Source: Eutreptiella sp. 'Long Island Sound 2002' (taxonomy: Eukaryota; Euglenozoa; Euglenophyceae; Eutreptiales; Eutreptiaceae). From it: a stretch of 64,000 bases of DNA. The notes under the pieces are model-generated. The model was given only the letters and a program-made list of their open reading frames with translations, was not told the origin of the DNA and searched no databases. The position numbers and the translations under genes are program-made. Shown in pieces: positions 51,535 through 62,521 of the stretch. The stretch's first letter is position 1; each line of letters starts with the position of its first letter. The stretch is taken from positions 172,615,285 to 172,679,284 of the forward strand of contig OZ038378.1 in the NCBI GenBank assembly GCA_964036045.1, in the 5' to 3' direction.

Positions 51535-54500
51535 CCTGAACCGTTTGAAGACATACTTCTCCGCATCAGCGGGAGGCAGGTCTTCAGTGACGGTCAGCCC
51601 CCAATCGTCCAGCTTCTCCAAGAAGCGGTCGAGGTTGAGGGGGTTGCCGTCGTACATGGGGGGCTTGATGTCCTTCAAGTCTTCCCACACGGCGGCATCC
51701 GCGGCCTTAGAGACCATGAACGCCGGCCGCGAGGTCGACCGAGGTTCCCATCGGCCTCGCCCACGGACTCCCACGGCCGCCACGTCCATCTCCTCCATGG
51801 AACCCCTGTGGCTGCGCCGCGGTTCCTCCACGTACGCTGAACCAAAGTGTTCACGCCGTATTGCATCCATGTACGCATCCTCATCACGGCGCCGGCGGCT
51901 GCGTTCAGCGGCCTCCCGTCGTACACCACGCGGCGGGCTGATGTCGAACTCCTCCAGGTCCAGATCCAGGTCCTCACCTTCGCCGACATCCCACTCCACG
52001 TCTCCTCTGGGGACCTCGTCCCTGAGTCCACCATAACGTCCTCCAGCCGTTGGGATTGGCGCCGGGGCTGGTGGCGGTACAGGTGGTGGTGCGGGGCGCC
52101 GGGGGCGTACCGGTGTCCGCGGTGGAGCACGGCGGTTGCGGTACTCCGCGCTGAGCCACTCATCCCGCCATTCCTCACTGCCACTGCCGGGCGGCACGCG
52201 CTCGTTGCGGCGGCCCGCGCTGTGGTGAGAGGGGGCGGTGAGAGAGGGGGCACTGGCGCTGGGGCGACTCCTGGGGGCTCCGCCGGGGGCGTGGGGTCTG
52301 CCTGGACCTGGTCCGGGTACCCAGCCGTCGTCCAACGAGCCAGACTCCAGGGGTGGGTGGTCGCTGCCGACGCTCCCACGGGCTTCCAGCGCGTCCAGCC
52401 TCTCCTGCAGGCCGCTGACGACGTTGGTCAGCGACTTGGTCTCGGCCCTGGCGATGTCCAGGTCCTTCTGCGCGCACGCGGCGACCGTGGAGATGCGAGC
52501 CATCTCGCTCTTGCCCGTGTCTACCTCCAGCTCAAGCAACTGGACTCTCCTGCGGAGGTAGACAATCCACCGCCAGGTGGTATCCGGGTCGCCGTTCCCT
52601 GGTGGGTCGTCGGGGTCCCCAGGGGGTCCTCCAGGAGGGCCTCCGCCGGGTCCGCCCGGTCCAGGGGGTCCTCCCCCGCCCGGTGGTCCACCTCCAGGGG
52701 GTCCACTTGGTGGGCGTCCTCCAGGGGGTCCTGATGGTCCTCCGCCAGGGGGTCCCGGTGGGTCTCCGCCGGGTCGCCTCGGTGGGTCCGAGGATGGGCG
52801 CTTCCTCGTGATGCCGAAGTCCATGTCGTCATCCTCGTCCATGTCGCCCCACCTGGGCGTCTCGGTCACGGAGGACTCCGAGCTCCGGTAGGGAGGAGGG
52901 AGATCCTCATCCTCACCTTCCGGTTCCATGGGGACGTCTCCGCCGCCTCCGCCCGTCCAAGCCACCACTTGGCGATGTCGACGGCCTCGTTCATCCCCGT
53001 CACTGGCGGTGAAGAAGGGGTCACTGTCGTGGGGGTGCCCACCCGCTGGCCTCCGCGGCCTCTCGGGGGTCTTCCCCTTGCCCTTCCTCCGTCGACGGGC
53101 GGTGGTGCCACCGCTCCCACTGCTGCCCGTGTCGGCCTCATCCAGCGCCATCCTGGAGGATGCGTCCCCTTCGAAAAGCTTTCGAAGGGTCTCCACTCGT
53201 GATGCTCCCGGGGGAGTCTCGCGGCGGAGTTTGGCCTCTGCCTCCTCCATTGCGGCGGCGGTGGCTGCGGCAGCTCGCGCTTCGGCTTCCTCCCGAGCAC
53301 GAGCCGCCTTGGCTTCCCGGGCCTGCTGCAGCCGCGCCTTCTGCGCTTCCAACGCTGCCAGCTCCGCCTCCGTCTTGGCCTTCTCCTCAGCGACCTTCCG
53401 TCGCGCGGCCTCGATGGCTTCCTTCTTGGCGGCGTCCTCCTGGGCCTTAGCCGTTGCTTCGGCGTGGGCCCTTTCCTCCGCCTCCTTCTTTGCCCTCTCT
53501 TGGGCAAGCGCCTCTTCCAGCGCCTTCACCTCAGCCTCCTTGCAGGCAATGGCCTCCTGCGTCAGGCGGGCTTCCTCGTCGGCTGCCGCCAACTCACCGT
53601 TGACCTGGGCAGTCGCTGCCCCATGGGCGGCTACGGCCGTGAGTCCGGCCGCAATGGCCGCCACGGTCTGGGCGTGGATGGCCATGCCATGCGCCCACTC
53701 CGCAGCCTCCTCCTGGGCGATGCCAACGGCGCCCTCCACGGCAGCGCTGTACTGCCTGGCCCGTTGCCGGGCGACCCAACGGTTGCAGGGCACCCCACAG
53801 GCGCGCTCACAGGCGCGCGCCACGTCCCTTTCGGGAGCGACGCTGCTGCTGGAGCTGGCCTGGTCGGCTGGCATCCTCCCGCGGTGGGCCGACTCCACGT
53901 CGCTGCTGGGGCCTGCTGGGGCCTGCCGGGCCCTCAGGAGCAGCGGACGGGGCTTGGCCTGGGTCTGCTTGGCGACTTGGATGTAGTCGCCAAGGGTGGT
54001 GGAGCCGGGGTGGTGACCACCATTGGCCCGTTGGGGACTGGGGGCTGGGGTTCCGCCCTTGGCGCCTTGGGCGGCTTCGGCGGCCAGGGACTCCTGGTAC
54101 TCCCGCCACCTCCGGTCCCGCTTCCTGTCCCCGGCGGACCGCTTCTCCGTCGCCGGAGACGCGCTGCTGCTGCCCTGCAGCCTGCGCTCGCTCCCCGGTT
54201 CCAGGAAGTTCTTCTCGATCACGTCCCACAGGGAGACGTTGATCGAGGCGCCCGACGGGTAGGCGTTGGGGTCCTCGTCCTCCTCAATCCCGTCGGGGCG
54301 CAGCCCTTCGCCGGGCCTGTCCGGCCGGGTCCACGTCCTCCAGCGCTTGCGGCGGAAGCGGTACTCGTACCCTTCCGCCCGCAGCCACTCCTCCACTGCC
54401 CGCAGGCGGTCCTCCCCCATGTCCTCGCGGAGCTCGAAGCTCCCGGGCATGCCGCCTTCGCACTGGGGATTGCTGTAGCGGTACTGCTGGTCCCACAGCA

Positions 54501-54573
54501 ATCCGCGCAGCAGGCGCGCCACATGGGGGTGGGGCTGCGGCCACCTCCTACCCGCTTCTTGCCAATTCACCAT

Positions 54574-55011
54574 GGCAGCGGGGGCGTAGTTGGTCTTGCG
54601 GTCCTTGATGTGCACTCGTTCAACTCAACGAACTGGTTGTGGTTGTTGAGGAGGGTGCTGCAGCACTGGATTGGAAGTGCGGCTGGTGCTGGTCAGCCGG
54701 TGGTTGTGGAGGTGGTTGACGCGGCCTTGCTGGTCGGCCGATGGGACTCCGGGTCGGCCGATGGGGCTGATGCAGGAGTCCTGGTCTGTGCACCTCTTTC
54801 ACGGCTGCTGCGCGGTCAGGGCGATGCTCTGGACGGCGCTGCTGGCTCCGTGACGAACTCGGCGCTGTCGCTGGGCGGCGCTACGAGCTGCCGCGCTGCG
54901 CTGCGAGTAGCTGCGCTGCCCTGCGAGCTGCGGGCTGCGCCGCGCTGCTCGGGGTGGGTGGCCCCGAGTGGCACGCGAGGGCTGGGTAACCCCGCGGCGG
55001 TGAAACGCTTT
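54574..55011 (-). other. Element E leader between 5' LTR and gag
   Basis: About 440 bp, GC-rich, with a repeated CGCTGC/GCTGCGC pattern at 54870-54960. Directly after the LTR the element strand reads AAAGCGTTTCACCGCC, which does not begin TGG, so an ordinary tRNA primer site is not evident. Confidence 0.6.
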
Positions 55012-57966
55012 TGACGCGTTCCCGTGGGGGGCCGGCCACGGGACGCTGCGGTGGACACACGCAAGTGAGCAGGCAGGCAAAGCACTACGCTCACAAGGGC
55101 ATCAATGCGTTGTCATGTGACAAAGCGTTTCAGAATCCTTGCCACTCTGCAAAGAGGGAACAAACATATGTACAACAACACATCAGGATATGTACACATG
55201 GGGTTAAGACTGGACTGGGGCAAGGGCATCACAGGCCAATAGACACTCTATCCTAACTTGTATCCCAATCCCAGGTCCGACCCTCTCAGTGGCTGGTGGG
55301 GGCGGGGGCTCAAACACAACCCATGCCCTGCTCAGTCCCGACCCTGAAACCCTGCCAATGGGAGAGGTGTCCCGCCTAGCCACAGGCGAGCTCCTGGGAA
55401 CCAAGGGGCTCCAAGGTCAACCAACAGTGGCTCCCTATGCTCCCTTAGCGGCAGGTCCCAACTCCTCTCTGAGCCAGAGATATGGCCCCGCCATTATCAC
55501 CCAGGAGTTGGTAGCTGAAAATGGGCTGTTTCAGCCCAAACTGAAATTAACTCAAAAATCCCCAAAATTGACCCCTCGTCCGGACCCGCCAGAGGTAGGG
55601 ACGAGGCAACTGACCCTATGCCCTTCGAGTACCAACTCCCTGGAGCCCTCACCCAACCTGGTGCCCTCTGAGGTTCCGGCATCAGGGCAACACGGATGAG
55701 TCAAGTGGGGTCATGATGCCAAAATCACCAAAATTGGCGTCATTCCCACGCGTGGTTCGCCTGGCCAAGGTAAGGCCAATGGCCCACAGGGTAGGAGGCA
55801 GGACCTAGGACTTATATCTGAGTGTACAACTTGGATTTAGGTCCGGGCTCCCTATGGGCTTAGAGAAATGGGGCCGCCAATTGACCACACGGAAGGGGGA
55901 AATTGGGGTCCCAAAATGGGGTCATTTTGGCTGCTTGAAATGAGCCAAAATTCGGTGTGCTCCCAATAGTATATCTCCACGCCGGCTTGGAGATCGGATC
56001 CGCCATTCCATACGCGATCCACCGGGAGTCCAATGGAGACTCCCATGCACTTGGCTCTCAAAGATCTCCATACCACTCGGCGTGGTGACGATCCCAATTG
56101 GGTCCACAAATGCCAAAATTGCAAACTTGCCCACACTCACTTTGGGCTAGCGCCTTAACGAAGGTGGCTCTGCTTCGCCCACGTGGTGTGTGGACCATGG
56201 GGACCATTACCCATAACACCCATGTCATATATGGTCCATTGGTCCATGCGTCCGGCGTGCACGAGGGTTAGAACATAGTGCACGGCGGGCAGCAAAAGTG
56301 GAAAATTACTCAAAATGGCCAAAAATGCGCACACTCATGGTTGGGGCAAATGAGGCACATGCCCGACTTGGACCGGAGTGTGCCATAGGATTGGTATCAA
56401 GTCATGTTGGTCCAACATATCTTTTGGGCGTCGCCCAACTCCTCCGATATTGGGTATGGCAGGGTCGCCAAGTGAGCCCATGATTTGAGATAGTCCCAAA
56501 TCGCCAACATGGCAACCACGGTATGCCAAGCCTAAGAGGAGTTATTCGCCGGGTCCAAGATATGTTGGGCACCGAAGTATGTACCCTCATATCATACTTG
56601 GGTCATGATGTCAATTGAGCGCAACGTTGAGATACACGGTCGCCACTTGACATCATGACGGGCCAAAAACGGCAAAATTGGCACAAAGACAAACCAAAGT
56701 GCCTTGAAAGGCGCACAATTATATTATAATATCTTTGGCTTGGATCGTGCAATCAACTAATCCTTCTAAGCACAATGACTTGACACCAATGACCTTCGAT
56801 CCCACATATGTGCTCCACTTGGGGCGCCTTGAAAGGTTACGAGCGCTACTTCCCAAGTGGGCACATGAAAATATGGAAAATTGCAAAACACACACCTTGC
56901 TCCCAACGCATCGCTTCGGGATCACCACACAAGCTTCCCTTCACGAAGGTTAGGCTTGCAATTGATCGTGGGGAGTATAAGGAAGGGGCTTGCACAATGT
57001 GAGGTCCATTGGCGGGCTTGGCTTGGAGTAATGGACCCGCCAAATGGGCACGCAACACAACACATGGCACATACCACATATTGCCCAAAAAGGTAGCTCC
57101 CACCACGATATGTCATGCCCCTCGAAGGGCATAACTTTGTGTCAATTGCTCATAGGAACTCAAGGAGAGTTCCTATGCAACACCAACACTTGCGCGCTAC
57201 ACTCGAAATTTATCCTAACACACGCAATATCATGGCCAATGAGTTGTAGCGCAAACTCTACCCTCTTGACCATGATCCATTACACTAGCGCGCATGTGTG
57301 GAAACGCAAGGCATATAATGCTTCCTAAATTACGTCGGGAGTATTGTGAATACATCCCACGTTTCCTTATTGTCATTCCTCGCAAGCAACGCGAGATATG
57401 ACCTTCACAAGTGGCCTCACGAATCAACTTTGTTTTGCCCATATCTTTAAGACAAATGGAGGGCAGGATAAAAGGGAAGTTGATTCGTGCGTAGGGAAGC
57501 ACGTAGGTCCACTCGAAAGAGGTCAAATCAAGTGCGGGGATGTCGAAGTCGAAAATCCGATTTCGACGTCCTGAAAAATTCGGATTAAGGTTGCGAGTAT
57601 TAATTATGAAAATTGCGGAAGCGTCCATGCAGTTCCTGAAGGCTTTGGAGCCTTCGTGACGGATTGCGTTAAAATTTCCATTATAAACAGTTAAACTGGC
57701 GGTTACGGTAAAGTCGCGATCCAACCGCCAGCAGTCAAAACAGTGAGTATCAGAACGGAAGCTTAAAAATTGACGGAAACAATATGAAAATAAAACCCTG
57801 TTGATTCCTGATATTCTGATACACAAATCTCCGCTGGCGGTGCATCGGTTGCCGATGCGGGGCTTTACGGCACGGAACGGAGCGTCAACGGGCGTCTTCC
57901 CTTCCGTGCATGGGGTTAGTGGACCGGAGACCGTAACCTAGCCATGGGGTTCTGGGTACCGCTTCA
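55012..57966 (-). repeat. Element E 5' LTR (right copy)
   Basis: Pairs with 40805-43759. Differences found by eye include 55338, 55633, 55762, 56399, 56513-56518, 56770, 57124, 57209, 57220, 57302, 57568 and 57610. The inner terminal bases TGACGCGTT differ from TGAGGGGTA at the outer end of the left copy. Confidence 0.93.
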
Positions 57967-57970
57967 GTAT
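57967..57970. repeat. Target-site duplication of element E, right copy (GTAT)
   Basis: Directly follows the LTR CA end and matches 40801-40804. Confidence 0.8.
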
Positions 57971-60900
57971 GTTCAGTTGTTGAGCTCACAAGCCACGCCC
58001 CCCACATCTGCGAATTCTGAAGATGCAGGATATGATTTGTATTCTGCAGCAGATGTAACAATTTTGCCTTGGAGCAAAGAGCTGATCCCTACGGATATAG
58101 CCATCATGGGACCAAAAGGAACTTACGCCCGCATAGCAGATAGGTCTGGCATGGCTTTAAAGCACAGCTTACATGTGATGGGAGGGGTCGTTGATCGCCC
58201 ATACAGGGGAAATGTGCAGGTCATTCTTTATAATGCATCGCAAACCCCATACCACGTGAGAGTAGGGGACAAGGTGAGTCAGTTTGTTCTGGAACAACAC
58301 CTGAAGCCTCCCATCAGCGTCGTTGAGTCACTACCTGCAACAGTCAGAGGTAGTGCAGGATTCGGCAGCACTGGGTACCGTTCCACAGAGTCTATGCAAC
58401 ACCTGTTAACCCATGTGCAGCTCAAACCGGGATTAAATGAGGGACTCGGAACTCCTGTGGGACCCAATCCGGTGTTAACAGACCCCTCCACCCAAGTATT
58501 ACACATACTACGGTTTATTCAGCTTTTTTCAGAGTTACATAAAATACCCATACCTATGCCTGATAATCTCCCGTACAATTCTCAACTCCTTGAAGGAGAT
58601 ACGCACAATGTCCTCCCGCTGTTGCTGGTGTTCGCGGCAGTGGTGGCAGTGACAATGGCCGATGTGGTACGACAACAATCTCTGCCACATTTATTGGGAA
58701 CCAACACCCACACCTCAAGTCGCTCTTCGGAGGCGCCGATCATTCCGTCACAGGATATTGGATCGACTCAGGCACATTGCGAGTGGACGCAGCTGCCTGA
58801 GGTTCAGAACAGCAGTCAGGACAGATTTTCAACAACTGTGGAACCGCCAGGCTCAGATCAGGGCCCCGTTGAACAGTGGGCACCAGATGAGTTTCAGGGC
58901 AACTGGGGATATGCCAGGATGCCCAACACGTTAGCGATTCAATCAGTACCTTGTATGGTTGCAAACATGCAAGAGTTGGATATCTCGTCCGATCCTCCTG
59001 GGTTGCAGGAGGCCAGGGAGTCGAGACCCCTGTCTGACAAGGTTTTGAAGGTAAAATCACACCTCATGAGGAGGGTTCAGGGCAGCTACCTGGATAACCG
59101 GAGCCGCCATATAAAGGCGACAGCGAAACAGAGAAAGTACAGGAGTAAAGACACAGTGTTGACTGTCAGGCAGGAGATTGTTGACAGAATAGCCGCTTGG
59201 ACGGCCACTATTGACCCAGATCACCAAGATTTTTGCATCCAGCAAGATGTGTTTGGTTCCCAGAAAACAGCACGGTTCACGGAACACTTTGGGGGTGGGG
59301 AGAAGTCATTTTACAGGGACTGGGGACGGAAACCAGTGTGGCTTCACCCCTCCCCACATCAGTGGGAACGTTGTGTCACGAAACTTTTCGTTGACGGAGC
59401 CAAAGGTATTGCAGTACTGCCAGTAAGTAAAAAAGACCCATGGTTTTGGGCCATGGGTGAAGTAGTCATTGACTGGGTTGACATACCCATTGGAACCCCC
59501 TTGTTTGTATCTGGTAGAGGTAAAGTAGTATGTACTGCAGTGCCTTATCGCATTTGTTTGTTTGATGCATATGGGCGAGAGCCATCACACAGTAAAACAC
59601 ACACACAGCCCACAGTAAGTAGTGATGATGATCGGACAAAGGACAGTCAAGACATGTTGCCTGCTATGCCTAGTGCTGAGGATCTGATGTCGGAGGTATG
59701 CTCTACTTCTGATTCTGATTCACAGGATATGGATGAACCTCGAGGTACAGGCCTCAATCGTCGACATCGGAGGTTGCTGCGAATCATGCGCAGGAAGAAA
59801 ACAGAACAACAGGTATCGTCTGACGAAGGATCTCCAGGGCCAGGGAACAGTTCAGAGTCAGAATTCGAATCATCATCCAGGCACCAACCACCAACATCCA
59901 TAGGACATGGATGCCGGGAAGTACCCCGGGGGGACATACATGTGTCACAGGAAGTTGCACAAAAAAGTTGCTGTGAGGGTACCCATGAGTGTGGTGCTCG
60001 GTATCATCAGCATTCTCTACAGGAGGACAGACAGGCTTACCAGACAGTCAGTACGCTATTGGACCGATGTCCTGCTTTATCCTTATCCGTTTCAGTACAA
60101 CAGCGTTGTTGCTGCGTCGGACAGGATTTTTGCTACAGATGTTTAGCAGTGAATCAGATTACATTATTACAGCGTCAAACTACTGAGCAGGAGGGGTGCC
60201 ATACTCCTGATGCTCGGATCTGTGTGGTTAGCACCCTGCCTCAACAGGAGGCTCACCACCTGCAGCAGGCAATCCTGCACTTATCCATTGACAAACACGC
60301 TGCCTCAGTTCAGGGCAGCCACAGGACTGAAGCAGGTAACTTGGTGTACAATCGACACGTGAGGTCTGTGATACAGGCTGATGAGACCTGGGCAGGGACA
60401 GAAGAATACAGGGAACGACTGCTGAACCGTTTTGGGAAAACAGTATTTCAAACAAGACATTCAGCTTCAATTTCACCTGAAGCACAGAAGGTACGGGGTG
60501 ACCATGCGAAGGTGAAATTGGAGTTGATCCACAATGCAGAGCCTAAGGCTCAAAAGCCCATTAGGGCAGTGGGGTTGAGGGAGACAATGATGGCCGAAAA
60601 GTTGAAAGATTTTCAGGCACGTGGTTTTCTGAGGGAGTGTACCGGTAATCCCCAATGGGTTGCCAGGGCTTTTCTTGTCCCTAAACCTGGGAATAACAAG
60701 TGGCGATTAGTCATTGACTATCGCTGGCTTAATTCCCAGCTTAAGGGCAAAAATTTCCCCCTCCCCGTCATCGAAGACCAGCTGGCCAACCAGCATGGCA
60801 ATTTTTTGTTCACCCTGCTGGACTTGGAAGATGGCTTCCACCAAATGCACCTTGAGGAGGACAGTAAGCATTTGACAGCTTTCTGTACCCCTTTTGGTGT

Positions 60901-62521
60901 ATTTGAGTGGAACGTCCTTCCCATGGGGGTGAAGGTAGGGCCTGCGGCCTACCAGGAAATGGTTCAGCACGTCACCCGCCGATGCCCTGCGGCAAGGCCA
61001 TATATAGACGATATATTGGCTTCCTCAGGTAGGGAAAGTATTGATGGGGCACAGACTGTTGCAGACAAACAGAGACCAGGCACCCTGGAAAAATATTTTC
61101 AGAAACATTTTGATGAAGTCTGGCAGCTATTCGAGGCTTTGGAAGCTGCCGAGTTGACAGTGAAACCTGAGAAATGTCATTTCTTCAGACGCACTGTCAA
61201 ATACGTGGGGCACATACCCAAGGATGGGAAGCGCTTCCCTGATCCAGGGAAAGTGCAAGCCATAGAGGAGTGGGACCACAGGACCATTACCACACCTAAA
61301 GCTTTAAAAGGCTTCTTAGGGTTAGTGGGATGGTACCAAATTTACATACCGGGGTTCGCCAAGCACGCCCGCCCACTAATGGAAGCTCTCCAAGGAAAAT
61401 ATAAATTCGAGGGTAAACCAGAGGGTGGGACAGTGGAATTGGATGCAACAGGTCTCCCCAAGAAACGAAAAAGGGTGAAGTTGTCTGCAAAGGAATTGCA
61501 GATACATTGGACCCCAGAAATGATTGCAGGGTTCAAGGAACTTAAAAAAGGTTTGTGTGACATGGTCATGAGTGAGGATAAAGGGTTGGTGTTGCCACGA
61601 CCGGATGATCAGTGGTTGATCCGGTGTGATGCCAGCGACTTCGCTGTGGGAGGGGCGCTGGAGCAAATGCAACCTGATGGTTCATGGCGCCCAGTGGCCT
61701 TTTACAGCCGGAAGTTGCAGGGTGAACGTGCGGGAACCACTAAGGAGGGGTTCACACGCACCAAACACACCGGGCAGTATGGGTGGACCCCCCGCGAGAA
61801 AGAAACATACGCAATTGTTTCTTGTTTGCTCAAATTTCAGAGCTGGATAGGGGGCCAGGAAATCACGGTCAAAACGGACCACAGTGCCATTGTAAAATGG
61901 TACAAAGAGGACTTGTGCACCATCTCTGGGCCCTTGGGGCGCCGGGGAAGGTGGCATGAGTTCCTCAGTAGATTCAATCTTTTGATTGAATATACGCCTG
62001 GCCCTGAAAACCACGTGGGAGACGCACTCTCACGATGGGCATATCCTGCAGGCACAGCCCAGGATACAAATTTTCATGGGGGTGATGCCGATCTCGCGGG
62101 GTGGCAAAAAGAAGAAAGGAAGGAAAGGGAATATATCAGACAGAAATTGCAGGACCAGTACCCTCAGGCCTATACTGCAGTTCATGCAGTCAATGGCTGG
62201 AATGCTTCTGAGGTGGAGTCCAAACTCCGGCTTATCAGAGAGGATGCGCAATTTTGGGCCACTGATGACCAGGGAAGGGAATTTCAGTCGTCAGAGGAGT
62301 TATTTTTACACACATTACAGACGGTGCAGGACAGAAGCAATTTCTCTTCCCTCCCTTCCTCCTCTTCAGTACGCGCGGTGACTGCGATGAGCAGAAGACA
62401 AGTCACTGAATTGTATGACGGGTTCAATAACATGTCATGGCACATGCCAGGAGTTTACAGGTATGCATATGATGTCCGCGATGTCAAGGAAGTAAAAATA
62501 CCTCCAGCATGTGCTGTCTGA
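57971..62521 (+). pseudogene. pol: Element D Pol, part 2: dUTPase, methyltransferase-like domain, RT, RNase H
   Basis: The frame is open to a TGA at 62519-62521. dUTPase fills about 57974-58380 with all five motifs recognisable: EDAGYDLYSA, ADRSGMA (Pro of the usual PRSG replaced), GVVDRPYRGNV, GDKVSQFV and RGSAGFGSTG. A hydrophobic stretch (LLLVFAAVVAVTMA, about 58620-58660) follows. The methyltransferase-like domain lies at about 59215-59580 with LHPS at 59342-59353 for NPPF and AVLPVSKK after it. RT has KWRLVIDYRWLN, VLPMGVKVG and YIDD at 61001-61012. RNase H starts IRCDASDFAVGGALEQ near 61620 and ends before SRWAYPAG near 62040. The stop at 62519 comes from a one-base shift at the entrance to the integrase. 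Confidence 0.87.

Larger units (their letters stand above)
50227..54573 (-). pseudogene. gag: Element E Gag, interrupted by one in-frame TAA
   Basis: From the ATG at 54571-54573 (MVNWQEAGRRWPQPHPH) the frame runs 1,013 codons to a TAA at 51532-51534, then continues in the same frame (RLPEVLGELYF) to a TAG at 50227-50229. The TAA falls inside a conserved-looking block, as expected for a single CAA-to-TAA change, or could be a second readthrough stop. The N-terminal part has a Trp/Arg-rich fold, an Ala/Glu/Lys coiled coil (about 53180-53620) and Gly-Pro repeats (about 52600-52790). The C-terminal part holds the capsid-like core, an acidic run (DDDDDDE), a finger CFVCYGRKRGFNHDHRTC with CX2CX8HX4C spacing and a Lys/Gly-rich tail. 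Confidence 0.82.
40805..57966 (-). mobile_element. Element E: 17.2-kb Ty3/gypsy-like LTR retrotransposon with very long LTRs, inserted in element D
   Basis: LTRs of 2,955 bp (40805-43759 and 55012-57966) lie at a constant offset of 14,207 bp and differ at about 17 positions by eye, so the insertion is fairly recent. On the minus strand: 5' LTR, leader, gag (with one internal TAA), TAG, pol, 1.5-kb 3' untranslated region, purine tract, 3' LTR. There is no dUTPase. The target was the start of the element D dUTPase. No TGG-type primer site is visible. Confidence 0.93.

Noticed and set aside
51847-55014. Long plus-strand frames across element E gag (for example 352 and 516 codons)
   Set aside because: They are antisense to a GC-rich, Ala/Gly/Pro-rich coding frame, where opposite-strand frames stay open by composition.
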